Assembly: GCA_964581815.1 (NCBI GenBank)
Contig: CAZORE010000001.1
Location: forward strand, 62,001-126,000
DNA length: 64,000 nt
Source: Trebonia sp964581815
GTDB lineage: Bacteria; Actinomycetota; Actinomycetes; Streptosporangiales; Streptosporangiaceae
Direction: 5' to 3'
Shown: one piece after another, positions 49,437 to 57,936 of the stretch
Layout: each line of letters opens with the position of its first letter
Position numbering within the stretch: the first letter of the stretch is position 1
Made by a program: the position numbers and the translations under genes
Notes under the pieces: generated by a model
The model's input: the letters and a program-made list of their open reading frames with translations, nothing else
The model's database searches: none
What the model was told of the DNA's origin: nothing

Positions 49437-50083
49437 TCCGCGCGGACAGTGAGGCATTGACGCCAGAGCGCGTACGGTCGGCGGTATTCTCGCTGACCAG
49501 GCTGGGACGCCGCGGCGTCGACGAGGGGGAAGTCCGGGCCTTCTGCGACTGGGTCTCCGGCGGGCTCGAACGGCTGCTCGGCGACAACGCGGGCCTGCAG
49601 GAGGAGGTCATGCGGCTACGTAACCGGCTGATCAGCGGCAAGGACAAGGCCGGACCCCAGCCGGAGGACGCTCACGTCCAGGCCGTGTACGTGCTGTCGA
49701 GGGCGCAGCAGACCGCCGACCGTTACGTGGCCGACGCCCAGGAGTACAGCATGGAACTCGCTCAAGACGCCCAGACGCGGCGCGACGAGGTCCTGCGCGA
49801 GGCGCAGGTGCGCGCCAGCATGATTCTGGAGGAGGCGCACACGGCCGCGAGCCACGCCGCCAGCATGGTCCCCGCCGCGCGCGAGCCGCTTCCAGCCGCC
49901 GAGCGGCAGGAACTCCAGGCCGAGATCGCCTACCTGCGGACGTTCAGCGACGTATGCCGTACGCATCTGCGGGCCTACATGGAGTCACTGAGCCGCTCCA
50001 TCGAGCAGTGGGAGCAAGTGGAGCGCAGGGGCGCGGCCGCAGCCGTTGAAGCGCGGGAATCGGCCTTGCCGGCGTCCGCATGA
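49433..50083 (+). CDS. DivIVA-like coiled-coil protein
   Basis: A 216-residue protein. Residues ~8-60 (LTPERVRSAVFSLTRLGRRG, VDEGEVRAFCDWVSGGLERL) match the N-terminal DivIVA domain, which in the family binds curved membrane. Then a coiled coil (QEEVMRLRNRL), a helical stretch (ADAQEYSMELAQDAQTRRDE, then LREAQVRASMILEEAH) and a C-terminal helix. No membrane segment. The ATG overlaps the globin-reductase stop by 4 bp, so synthesis is coupled. DivIVA relatives organise poles or septa; what a polar scaffold does with an NO-detoxifying enzyme is unknown. Confidence 0.82.
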   Translation: MIRADSEALTPERVRSAVFSLTRLGRRGVDEGEVRAFCDWVSGGLERLLGDNAGLQEEVMRLRNRLISGKDKAGPQPEDAHVQAVYVLSRAQQTADRYVADAQEYSMELAQDAQTRRDEVLREAQVRASMILEEAHTAASHAASMVPAAREPLPAAERQELQAEIAYLRTFSDVCRTHLRAYMESLSRSIEQWEQVERRGAAAAVEARESALPASA

Positions 50084-50101
50084 GCGTCATCCCGAAGCTG
50101 G

Positions 50102-50983
50102 TCAGCTGAAGTAGTGGCCCTCTTCGATGTCCTCGATGAGGCCGGGGTGGGTGGGCTTCCAGCCCAGGAGCTCCTGGGTGATGGCGCTGGAGGCGGGCAT
50201 GTCGGTGCTGAGCAGGGGCACGAGCATGCCGCCGTATTCTTCGGCGGGCAGGGACCGGGCGGGCAGGTTCAGGTGCCGGCCGATGGCCTCGGCGATCTCG
50301 CGGACGGGCACGCCTTCGTCGCCGACGGCGTTGAGCACCGCGCCGGCGGGAGCCTGCTCGATGGCCAGCCGGTAGAGGCTGGCGGCGTCCTGCACGTGGA
50401 CGGCGGGCCAGCGGCTGGCCCCGTCGCCGATGTAGCCGGAGACGCCCTTGGCCCGTGCCGTGGCGATGAGCTGGGGGATGAAGCCGTGGCGTTCTCCCTG
50501 GCCGTGCACCGAGCGCGGCAGCATGACCAGGCAGGAGCGGACGCCTCGCTCCGCGGTCGCCAGGGCGGCCCGCATGTTGCTGATGCGGGCGGCGATGGGC
50601 CCGGCGGCGATGAGCTCGTCACGTTCGGTCGAGGGCCGTCCGGGCGTGACCATCGTTCCGCCCGAGATCACCATGGGCTTACCAGAGCCGCCGAGGCTGG
50701 CGGCGAACGTCTCGATGGCCTGGGCGTCGGTTCGCGTCGCCGCCTCGCTCACGCTGGGCACGACGAAGGCCAGGTGGATGACGCCGTCGCTGCCGAGGGC
50801 CCCGGCTCGCAGGACGTCGGCGTCGTTCAGGTCGCCGCGCAGGACATCGGCGCCCATGCCCGCCACCGCTTGAGCGGAGGCCTCCGAGCGAGCTAGCCCG
50901 GTGACCCCGTGGCCGGCCTTGATGAGTTCGGGGACGACGGCCGAGCCGATCCAGCCGGAAGCGCCGGTGACGAAGATGCGCAT
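50102..50983 (-). CDS. NAD-dependent epimerase/dehydratase family (extended SDR) protein
   Basis: A 293-residue extended SDR. The NAD motif is FVTGASGWIGSAVVPELI, the second strand ends ARSEASAQAV, and GVIHLAFVVPSVSEA corresponds to the NNAG-like region. The catalytic Tyr-x3-Lys is not obvious; the region reads VISGGTMVTPGRPSTERD. A later block RWPAVHVQDAASLYRLAIE is typical. The ATG at 50983 has AAGGAGAA upstream. It is divergent from a TetR regulator over three operators and is its probable target; members of this pair often reduce quinones or aldehydes. Confidence 0.87.
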   Translation of the reverse strand: MRIFVTGASGWIGSAVVPELIKAGHGVTGLARSEASAQAVAGMGADVLRGDLNDADVLRAGALGSDGVIHLAFVVPSVSEAATRTDAQAIETFAASLGGSGKPMVISGGTMVTPGRPSTERDELIAAGPIAARISNMRAALATAERGVRSCLVMLPRSVHGQGERHGFIPQLIATARAKGVSGYIGDGASRWPAVHVQDAASLYRLAIEQAPAGAVLNAVGDEGVPVREIAEAIGRHLNLPARSLPAEEYGGMLVPLLSTDMPASSAITQELLGWKPTHPGLIEDIEEGHYFS

Positions 50984-51047
50984 TGGAAGTTCTCCTTGGT
51001 TCTGCCGCCGGTAAGGATGTTCGGCGCGCGGGTCGCGGCTGGTGCAT

Positions 51048-51131
51048 TGATGCGATCCAGTCGCATCAATCATAACCTGATCATGCGACAAAGTCGCATT
51101 ACTTTCCCGGATGATGCGATCCGGTCGCGTC
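51048..51131. promoter_or_regulatory. Three palindromic TetR operators
   Basis: Site 1: TGATGCGA (51048-51055), 5 bp, TCGCATCA (51061-51068). Site 2: ATGCGAC (51083-51089), 3 bp, GTCGCAT (51093-51099). Site 3: GATGCGA (51113-51119), 5 bp, TCGCGTC (51125-51131). All share the TGCGA/TCGCA core; their centres are 33 and 31 bp apart, about three helical turns. They fill the region between the epimerase and TetR starts, so the TetR protein likely represses both genes. Confidence 0.85.
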
Positions 51132-51146
51132 GCTTAGACTGTCGCG

Positions 51147-51722
51147 GTGAGCAGATGGGCACCGGACGCGCGTGAGCGCCTGGAGACCGCCGCACTGGAC
51201 CTGTTCGTGGAGAACGGGTACGAGGAAACCACCGTCGCGCAGATCGCGGATCGCGCCGGCTTGAACCGAGCCACGTTCTTCCGGCACTTCGCCGATAAGC
51301 GGGAGGTCCTGTTCGGCGGTGAAGACGTGCTGGCCGGGCTGTTCGCCGACGCCATCCGGGCGGCCTCCCCGGAGGCGACGCTCACCGGGTGCCTGCAGGC
51401 GGCGTTCGCGGCCGCCGAGGTCGTGATGACCCCGCGGCAGCGGGCTAAGGCGGTCCAGCGCGTGCTGGTGGTCGCGGCGAACAGCGAACTGCAGGAGCGG
51501 GGACTGCTCAAGCACGCCCGGATCGCCAGGTCGGTCAGCGCCGCCCTGCGGATGCGGGGCGCCGACGAGCTGACCGCCCGGCTGGGGGCGGAAGTGGGGA
51601 TGCTCGCCTTCGCCATCGCCGTTGAGCGCTGGATACAGCCGGACAATGACAAGCCGTTCCTGTTCCATGCCGCGGCGGCCTTGAGTGACCTGCAGGTGCG
51701 CGCGGCCGAGGTGACTGGCTGA
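51147..51722 (+). CDS. TetR family transcriptional regulator
   Basis: A 191-residue repressor with N-terminal helix-turn-helix (ALDLFVENGYEETTVAQIAD, RAGLNRATFFRHFADKREVL) and a helical ligand-binding domain. GTG start at 51147, only 15 bp past the third operator. It is divergent from the epimerase-like gene. The inducer is not known. The C-terminal region (AFAIAVERWIQPDNDKPFLF) is conserved in one actinobacterial TetR subgroup. Confidence 0.92.
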   Translation: MSRWAPDARERLETAALDLFVENGYEETTVAQIADRAGLNRATFFRHFADKREVLFGGEDVLAGLFADAIRAASPEATLTGCLQAAFAAAEVVMTPRQRAKAVQRVLVVAANSELQERGLLKHARIARSVSAALRMRGADELTARLGAEVGMLAFAIAVERWIQPDNDKPFLFHAAAALSDLQVRAAEVTG

Positions 51723-51876
51723 CGTTGGCCTGGCCTGCGGGGTACTTCTCTGTTTCGGCTGACGCGGAGGGGTCGCCGCGCGGCCATGGCCGACCAGGCT
51801 AGCGCCTGGGGCTTGCGTAGCGCAATTTGTCATACGTGCCCAGATGTCTCAGTTGTGACGCCGGTAGCGTGGTTTC

Positions 51877-52668
51877 GTGCTAGGAAGTGGCTGGTCGGAG
51901 GCGGTCGCTCTGGTCGCGGCGTACGTTGTCGCCGTCCTGGCCACCCCGGCCGGCGTCTCTGGTGCGGTCCTGCTGCTGCCGTTCCAGGTCAGTGTCCTCG
52001 GTACGCCAAGTCCGGCGGTGACGCCGACCAACCTGCTGTACAACGTTGTCTCGACTCCCGGTGCGCTGTACCGGTACTGGCGTCAAGGGCAGACGGGCGG
52101 GCGCCTGGCCGGCCTGCTCGTCGCCGGGACCTTGCCAGGGGTGGTCGCGGGATCGGTCATCCGCGTCGAGCTGCTGCCAGGGCCGCGTGTCTTCGACCTG
52201 GTGGTCGCCTCCGTGCTGCTTCCGCTCGGCATCTGGCTGGCGATGACCAGGCCGCCGCGCCCGGCCGAGCCGTCGCCCCAGCGCCTGCTCCCGTGGCCGG
52301 TGCTGGTGGCGCTGTCTGCCGCGGTGGGGTGTGCCGGGGGAATCTACGGAATCGGCGGCGGCTCGATCCTGGCCCCCGTCTTGATCGGCTCGGGCGGCAA
52401 GCCGGCCGAGGTCGCTCCCGCCGCGCTGGCCTCAACCTTCGTGACCTCGGTCGCTGGCGTGATCACGTTCCTGATCTTGTCGCTCGGCCATCAGGGCGCG
52501 GTCGCCCCCGACTGGCCGACCGGCATCGCCCTGGGGGTCGGCGGCCTGGCCGGGGCGTACACGGGCGCCCGGGTTCAGTCCCGGTTGCCCGATGTCTTGA
52601 TTCGCCGCCTGATCGGAGTCGTCGTGATCGCCATCGGCGCCCGGTACCTGTGGTCAGGCCTGGGCTAG
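51877..52668 (+). CDS. TauE/SafE family sulfite/anion exporter
   Basis: A 263-residue membrane protein with 7-8 hydrophobic segments. The first-half repeat motif GVSGAVLLLPFQVSVLGTPSP and the second-half GIYGIGGGSILAPVLIGSG are the duplicated TauE/SafE signatures; VTPTNLLYNVVSTPGALYRY is also characteristic. Members export sulfite, sulfoacetate or similar anions. GTG start with weak upstream signals. It lies 154 bp after the TetR gene and is probably transcribed independently. Confidence 0.9.
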   Translation: MLGSGWSEAVALVAAYVVAVLATPAGVSGAVLLLPFQVSVLGTPSPAVTPTNLLYNVVSTPGALYRYWRQGQTGGRLAGLLVAGTLPGVVAGSVIRVELLPGPRVFDLVVASVLLPLGIWLAMTRPPRPAEPSPQRLLPWPVLVALSAAVGCAGGIYGIGGGSILAPVLIGSGGKPAEVAPAALASTFVTSVAGVITFLILSLGHQGAVAPDWPTGIALGVGGLAGAYTGARVQSRLPDVLIRRLIGVVVIAIGARYLWSGLG

Positions 52669-52716
52669 CGCAGTTGACTAACGACGGTACTGCAGCAGCC
52701 TGGACCCGCCACGCCA

Positions 52717-53718
52717 TCAGCCTGGACGAAAGACCACGGTGACCGGCTGGGCTGGGCGTGGTTGGTCCTCGAGCCGGGTCAAGTCCCGGTCGAAGACCCG
52801 GCTGACCGAGTTGCCGGCCAGGTCCTCCAGGACGGGCTCGACGATGAGCTGGTGAACCGCGGCGGCCCAGGCCCGGCTGGGCACGAGCTGCCACGACTGC
52901 TCCCCGGGGCCGGTCTGCGTAGTGCCGTCGACGAGCTTGCTGCCTGACCCGCGCACCTGCAGGCACCGGGCGAGCAGGCCGTGATCCAGCGGGCGGCCGA
53001 AGGTGACGTGCAGCGGCTCGCACGTTCCGGCCGGCGGGACCGCCAGCTCCCAGGTGGCGGGATCGACATGCCGGCGCTCTTCGCCGCCGACCTCGTACCG
53101 CCGCTCCGCCGGGACCCTCAGGGGGAGTCCTTGCGCGTCACGGAACCCGTCCTCGACGACCAGCCGGAACGGCTCGCCCGGGCGCAGCGGGTACCCGGCC
53201 TCCTGGTGGCCGGGCAAGCCGCGCTTGATGCGGGCCGGATCCAGCAGGACGGTGAGCCGCCGGCGGGAAGCGTCCCACAGTTCATGCTCAGCCGGCAGCA
53301 AGGCGCCCGCGATGATGCTGCCGTCATCGCGGGCGAGGCGCACGTGCCCGGCGGCGTAGCCCTCGCTCATCGGCGCCGAGAACCAGACGTAAAACCGGAG
53401 CAGGTTGACCGGCACCTCGGCTGCCGTCGGGTGGATGCCGGTCACCTCGGTCGCGGCCGGCCGCTCGGGCCGGGGGCGAACCAAGACGGCCGCAGGAGTC
53501 CCCTCGACCGTGACGGTGTAGCTCGTACCGTCCAGGAACGCGAAGCGCGGGACGAAGCACAGGTCGGCCCCGTCTCGTTCCAGCTGCCCGGCCATCGGCG
53601 GCAGGCTGCCCGCCGCGACGACCGTCCCCGGAAATACTCGCACGTCCGCTCTGGCGGGCAGGCCCGCCAGCCGGATGCAGTCGCCGCCGCCGCTGCGCGA
53701 CCAGGTGGCCTCGGTCAC
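52717..53718 (-). CDS. Hypothetical protein with Ig-like (SbsA/Big_5-like) segments
   Basis: A 333-residue protein without a signal peptide or membrane helix. Two regions look like bacterial Ig-like folds of the SbsA/Big_5 kind: GIHPTAAEVPVNLLRFYVWF, SAPMSEGYAAGHVRL in the middle, and PLHVTFGRPLDHGLLARCLQ, LEDLAGNSVSRVFDRDL towards the end. Such domains normally occur in exported proteins, so its cytoplasmic appearance is odd. It starts 8 bp after the stop of the beta-propeller-like gene upstream and is clearly in its operon. No function is known to me. Confidence 0.7.
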   Translation of the reverse strand: MTEATWSRSGGGDCIRLAGLPARADVRVFPGTVVAAGSLPPMAGQLERDGADLCFVPRFAFLDGTSYTVTVEGTPAAVLVRPRPERPAATEVTGIHPTAAEVPVNLLRFYVWFSAPMSEGYAAGHVRLARDDGSIIAGALLPAEHELWDASRRRLTVLLDPARIKRGLPGHQEAGYPLRPGEPFRLVVEDGFRDAQGLPLRVPAERRYEVGGEERRHVDPATWELAVPPAGTCEPLHVTFGRPLDHGLLARCLQVRGSGSKLVDGTTQTGPGEQSWQLVPSRAWAAAVHQLIVEPVLEDLAGNSVSRVFDRDLTRLEDQPRPAQPVTVVFRPG

Positions 53719-53726
53719 TGGTGCTG

Positions 53727-54824
53727 CTACAACGACGCGCTCTTCAGAGAACGCAGATGCTGACGGCCCGCGTCGTCGGCCTGCAAGGCAAGTACGTAGC
53801 TTCCGCCCAGGTTGGCCAGGCGGCGGATACCCTGCAGGTCCTTGGTCTCCCTGGGCACGCCGACCGGCTGCCGCGGCTCGGTCAGCGGCGACTGGCTGTC
53901 GATGTCGCGGCAGGCGATCTTCACCAGCCCGTGGGCGCTGTTGGCGACGAGCAGGTACTCCTCGCCGTCCTGGACGAACGACACCATGTCGAGGGGCTGG
54001 TTGACCGGGCCAAGCTCGGCGACGGTCCGGCCGACGGCCTTGGCGCCGTCCGTGAGGTCGGCGAGCCGGAAGTGCACGACCGGCGTGCAGGTGTAGCTGG
54101 CCAGGACGCTCGCGCCGTCGTCATAAGGCACGAACGCGCGGATCGGGGCCGCGGTCTCCCACTTACCGTGCGAGACATGGAAGATCTCCAGGCTGCTGCC
54201 GGTCATCGCGGCGCTGAAGGGGAACGGAATGCGCCGCAGCTTGGAGGAGAACTCCTCGTTCGACAGCCCGGCGACGAGCAGCGCCCCGCCCGCGTAGGCC
54301 ATGTCCGTGACGGTCGCGGTACGGATCGGCTGCCGCACCAGGCGGATCTTGATCGTGGCGAACTGGATTTCTTCCCCCTCGTCGCCGAGCGGCAACGTGG
54401 TGTCCAGCCGCTCGTCGTCCTCGGCGGGGGCGTCGCCGATCGCCACCGCGGCGAAGGGCACCTCGTCCAGCGGGACATCGGCGATGGCGCCGTCGGCGAC
54501 GCTGATCCGCACCAGCACCGGCTGGGCCGCCTCGCCGTGACCGCGCAGGACTGACAGGTACACGTTGTGCGACCGCGGGTGGACCGCCATGTCCTTGATG
54601 GTGATGTCGCCCGGCTCGCAGCCAAGAAACGACCCAACCCGCGCGTCGACGTCCTCCAGGTCGAACGGCCCGACCCCGCCCGCGGCGCCCGGGTCGGCGA
54701 CATCGACGGCGAACACCGTCGCCGCCGCGTTGTCGGCCAGGAACAAGATCCCCGCAGGCCCGAACGTGATCGGCCCGGCCGAACGAAGACTCACCCGGCC
54801 TGGCTTCAACCCGAACTCACTCAT
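53727..54824 (-). CDS. Hypothetical protein, probably beta-propeller
   Basis: A 365-residue protein with repeated short beta-rich units (FGPAGILFLADNAAATVFAVD, DMAVHPRSHNVYLSVLRG, DMAYAGGALLVAGLSNEEF, QDGEEYLLVANSAHGLVKI) that suggest a six- to seven-bladed beta-propeller. It has no signal peptide and no recognisable catalytic motif. The last blade (DLQGIRRLANLGGSYVLALQ) closes the protein. It is followed 8 bp later by the Ig-like gene, so the two products probably act together, perhaps as a binding or structural pair. ATG start with GAGGTCC upstream. Confidence 0.68.
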   Translation of the reverse strand: MSEFGLKPGRVSLRSAGPITFGPAGILFLADNAAATVFAVDVADPGAAGGVGPFDLEDVDARVGSFLGCEPGDITIKDMAVHPRSHNVYLSVLRGHGEAAQPVLVRISVADGAIADVPLDEVPFAAVAIGDAPAEDDERLDTTLPLGDEGEEIQFATIKIRLVRQPIRTATVTDMAYAGGALLVAGLSNEEFSSKLRRIPFPFSAAMTGSSLEIFHVSHGKWETAAPIRAFVPYDDGASVLASYTCTPVVHFRLADLTDGAKAVGRTVAELGPVNQPLDMVSFVQDGEEYLLVANSAHGLVKIACRDIDSQSPLTEPRQPVGVPRETKDLQGIRRLANLGGSYVLALQADDAGRQHLRSLKSASL

Positions 54825-55004
54825 TGGACCTCCTCATGCCTGGACAGGCACGCGCGGAATCAGTCATTACCGGCAGGCTACTTCACCCGGCATCTACGCC
54901 CGGCACCACGCGCGCCGATGACGTCTGCCTCCTGGCAGTCAGGCTCGCCGGCTGACCTGACGGCCCGGGCAGTAGCCGGGCCCGGCCTGGTTTTGCCTCC
55001 TTGC

Positions 55005-55898
55005 TCAGGCGGCGTCGAGTACGTCGACCCGGCGGGCCGCCGTGAGGCGGCCGGCGGAATCCCCGTAGTAGGAGCCCGACGTGGGGGCGACGTCGCGGTA
55101 GTCGCGTCCGGTGGCGATGGTGAGGTAGCCGCCGTCGGTGCGGCGGCGGTTGCTCGGGTCGAGCGCCACCGCCTCGGCGTGATCGCCGCGCGGCACGATG
55201 ACCTCGACCCAGGCATGGGTGCCGCCCTGCCCGAGCAGATGGCCGGAGACGTACCGCGCGGGAAGGCTCATGACCCGGCACAGCGCGAGCATGACGTGGG
55301 CGTAGTCCTGGCAGACTCCCCGGCCGGCGGCCAGTGCCTCGGCCGCCGTGGTGGTCACCGAGGTGACGCCGGGGGCGTAGGCCATCGCCTGGGAGACCGC
55401 TTCGCTGACCTGGAGCGCGACGTCCTCGGGGGCTTCGCCGGCCGACTCGGCGGCGATCTGGCCGGCCAGCGCGCGCAGGTGGCCGTTCGCCGCGGTCAGC
55501 CGGGTCGGCCGCAGCAGTCGGGGGCTGTGCAGGGCCCGGGCCGGAAGCACCGTGGGCCCGTCGCCGCAGACCCGCTCGACCAGGGCCGCCAGCTTGAACT
55601 CGATGACGTGCGGCACGCTCTCGGCCTGCATGAAGGCGACGACGTTGCCGTCGGCGTCGTGGCGGACCCGGCGGCTGGCCCCGGCGCCGGCGACCTCGAG
55701 CCGGTGGGCCAGCCGGCGCTGGCTGCCGTGGCGGGCGGGCGGCACGATGACCAGCCGGTGCCGCAGCTGCCGAACGGGGGCGTCGTACTCGTACCGGAAG
55801 CTTTGCTCAAGGACGTACCGCACCCGCTCGGCGGCGCGCAGGTCCAGCCGCCGGTGATCGAGCACCGGGGCACCGAGCAGCGCGGGATCCAGCGTCAC
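55005..55898 (-). CDS. Transglutaminase-like cysteine protease family protein
   Basis: A 297-residue protein with an N-terminal bacterial-transglutaminase domain (VRYVLEQSFRYEYDAPVRQL, HRLVIVPP) and a C-terminal transglutaminase core. The triad is complete: Cys in AGRGVCQDYAHVMLALCR, His in GGTHAWVEVIVP, Asp in AVALDPSNRRRTDG. No signal peptide. Members of this paired arrangement are often found with circularly permuted ATP-grasp and alpha-E proteins; none is here. It overlaps the other transglutaminase gene by 4 bp, so both are made together. Confidence 0.9.
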   Translation of the reverse strand: MTLDPALLGAPVLDHRRLDLRAAERVRYVLEQSFRYEYDAPVRQLRHRLVIVPPARHGSQRRLAHRLEVAGAGASRRVRHDADGNVVAFMQAESVPHVIEFKLAALVERVCGDGPTVLPARALHSPRLLRPTRLTAANGHLRALAGQIAAESAGEAPEDVALQVSEAVSQAMAYAPGVTSVTTTAAEALAAGRGVCQDYAHVMLALCRVMSLPARYVSGHLLGQGGTHAWVEVIVPRGDHAEAVALDPSNRRRTDGGYLTIATGRDYRDVAPTSGSYYGDSAGRLTAARRVDVLDAA

Positions 55899-56710
55899 GC
55901 CTCCGCCTCCTCGGCCTGCACGGTCATGGACTCAAGCAGCGGGCCGCCGAAGGTGGTGGCCATCGCGACGTCGGAGGCGTCCCGTCCCCGGCCGATGACC
56001 ACCCGGCCCTTGCGCCGCGTGTTGTTGCGCGGGTCGAAGGTCCACCACTGGTCACCGAGCCAGACCTCCATCCAGGCCGCGAAGTCCATCGGCGCCGGGT
56101 CGGGCGGCACGTCCATGTCGGGCAGGTACCCGAAGACGTACCTGGCCGGTATGTTGAGCGCCCGGCAGAACGAGATCGCCAGGTGGGTGAAGTCGCGGCA
56201 GACCCCGCGTCCGGCCGTGTTGACGTCGACGGCGCTGGACAGCGCCGTCGTGCTCCCGTACTGGAAGGTCAGGTGGCCGTGGACGTAGTCGCAGACGGCC
56301 TGGACCCGGCGGTAGCCGGGGGCGAGCCCGCCGAAGCGCGACCACGCCTCGTTGCCGAGCACGTCGGGCAGGCAGTACCGGCTCGGCAGGGTGTAGATCA
56401 GCGTGTCGTCGGGGAGCTTGTCGGGCGCGCACTCCCGTGCGTCCTCGTTAGACTCCTCCGTCGCGTCCGGGACCACGGCGGTCGCGCGGTACCGGACGCT
56501 CGACGTCCCGGCGGGCAAGACGGTGCGCATGCACGGGTTGCCGTACAAGTCGGTGTAAGGACGCGCTGGCACCGCCGGCTCAGCGACCCAGCGGCCGTCG
56601 CTGACCGTCACGTCCGCCGATGCGGCCGGCTGCACCTGGAAGACGACCGGGGTCGGGATCGCAGCGACGTACGTGAACTCGCACCCGATGAGCAGTCGCC
56701 GCGTATTCAT
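55895..56710 (-). CDS. Transglutaminase-like protein lacking the catalytic His
   Basis: A 271-residue protein of the same family. The Cys motif is intact (AGRGVCRDFTHLAISFCRAL) and the Asp is in WWTFDPRNNTRRKGR, but the usual HAW at the second triad position reads AAW (PMDFAAWMEVWLGDQ). The N-terminus CEFTYVAAIPTPVVFQVQP is typical of the subgroup. The gene precedes and overlaps its paralogue by 4 bp. It may be an inactive partner or use another residue; the subgroup with a replaced His appears to exist elsewhere, from memory. Confidence 0.88.
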   Translation of the reverse strand: MNTRRLLIGCEFTYVAAIPTPVVFQVQPAASADVTVSDGRWVAEPAVPARPYTDLYGNPCMRTVLPAGTSSVRYRATAVVPDATEESNEDARECAPDKLPDDTLIYTLPSRYCLPDVLGNEAWSRFGGLAPGYRRVQAVCDYVHGHLTFQYGSTTALSSAVDVNTAGRGVCRDFTHLAISFCRALNIPARYVFGYLPDMDVPPDPAPMDFAAWMEVWLGDQWWTFDPRNNTRRKGRVVIGRGRDASDVAMATTFGGPLLESMTVQAEEAEA

Positions 56711-56836
56711 GAGGCCATCATCTCCTCATTTCGTTTCACGGCGGTTAACTGGCCCCCGTGGCCGCTGCCTGGCGGCCGCGGAAACTGGCCGCGACGGCCT
56801 GCGTTAGTGATTCTCGTCGGCCGGCGGGATCGGGCG

Positions 56837-57019
56837 TCATGGCTTCGCCCGGCTCCATGCGATTCCCGCGCGTCGTATGAACTCTTCGTCAAGCCGCTCA
56901 TACCGTTCGGCCAGTGCGGGGGTGGGGTGAGCTACTAGTTCGTCGCGTACGCGCCGTCGCTCGGCTAGTAGCTCCGGATCGTCAAGCCTGGTGATGTCCT
57001 GCTGCTCGGCGCACTCCAT
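56837..57019 (-). CDS. Small conserved cassette protein (second copy)
   Basis: A 60-residue protein MECAEQQDITRLDDPELLAE, RRRVRDELVAHPTPALAERY, ERLDEEFIRRAGIAW. It is homologous to the 50-residue product at 15509 over most of its length (TRLDDPxLLAERxRVRDEL, ERYExL, RRA) and again is divergent from a Scr1-type regulator (start 57094, 74 bp away) with a DUF397 gene behind it. GGGAGG precedes the ATG. A 31-codon frame begins in an ATGA overlap with its stop (56745-56840) but is probably not a gene. Function unknown. Confidence 0.8.
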   Translation of the reverse strand: MECAEQQDITRLDDPELLAERRRVRDELVAHPTPALAERYERLDEEFIRRAGIAWSRAKP

Positions 57020-57093
57020 CGTCCCTGCCTCCCCGTGGTGCCGTGAGCAAGAATGTAGCGAGATGATTACCCAGCGCAAAGGGTTATGACAAC

Positions 57094-57936
57094 ATGAGCG
57101 GCATGGCTGTCCACAGCAACGGCAACCTGGCCACGCACTTCGGGCGGCAGGTCGGGAAGGAGCGGCTAGCGCGTGGCTGGTCACTGCGCGAACTGTCAGC
57201 CCGGACGGGTATCGACTTCTCTCACTTGTCACGCATTGAAGCCGGGAAGCGCCCGCCGACCGAGGCGATAGCCGATGCCATGGATAACGTGTTTCCGGAG
57301 CGCAGGGGGTGGTTCCGGGAGTTTTACGAGGACAGCAAGTCGGCGATGCCACCCGGGTTGCGCTCGTGGACAGAGATAGAAGACAAGGCCGCACGGCTGA
57401 GCGTGTGGTGCCCCGGCACCGTCCATGGACTGTTTCAGACTAAGGACTACGCCCGGGTGTTCCTGTCCACGCTCGCCAGCGTGCCCGCCGAGGTGGTGGA
57501 AGCGCGCCTGGCCTCCCGCATGGCCAGGCAGCAGCGCGTCCTCCACCGCGACGATCCCCCGGCCGTGGTGTGCATCATCGATCACGTGGCGCTCTACCGC
57601 GGGGTCGGCTCACCCGCGATCATGGCCGCGCAGATGCGCCACCTGCTCGACCTGGCCGGCCAGCCCAACGTCACGCTCCAGGTGCTCCCGGCCGTTGCCC
57701 ACCCGGCTACCGCGTCTGAGCTGATCATCGCGGACAACACCGCCGCGTACGCCGAGCACCTGGCCGCGGGTGGGGTCTACACCGATCCCGAAACGGTTAC
57801 CCGCCTGGAACTGATCTTCACTACGATTCGTGGCGAGTGCTTTCGCGCTTCCGACAGTGCGGCAACGATCGGGAAGGCGGGCAAGCTATGGACTGGCGCA
57901 AGTCGTCATTCAGCGGTCAGAACGGGAGCTGTGTAG
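57094..57936 (+). CDS. Scr1-family XRE transcriptional regulator (DUF5753), second cassette
   Basis: A 280-residue paralogue of the regulator at 14533. Helix-turn-helix GRQVGKERLARGWSLRELS, IDFSHLSRIEAGKRPP; DUF5753 part TVHGLFQTKDYARVFLST, ARLASRMARQQRVLH and LLDLAGQPNVTLQVLP. The two regulators share GKRPPTE and RRGWFxEFY. Its end overlaps the DUF397 gene by 49 bp in another frame. An AT-rich stretch with TTACCC/GGGTTA-like arms precedes the start and may be its operator. It should sense an unknown cue and control the cassette. Confidence 0.9.
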   Translation: MSGMAVHSNGNLATHFGRQVGKERLARGWSLRELSARTGIDFSHLSRIEAGKRPPTEAIADAMDNVFPERRGWFREFYEDSKSAMPPGLRSWTEIEDKAARLSVWCPGTVHGLFQTKDYARVFLSTLASVPAEVVEARLASRMARQQRVLHRDDPPAVVCIIDHVALYRGVGSPAIMAAQMRHLLDLAGQPNVTLQVLPAVAHPATASELIIADNTAAYAEHLAAGGVYTDPETVTRLELIFTTIRGECFRASDSAATIGKAGKLWTGASRHSAVRTGAV

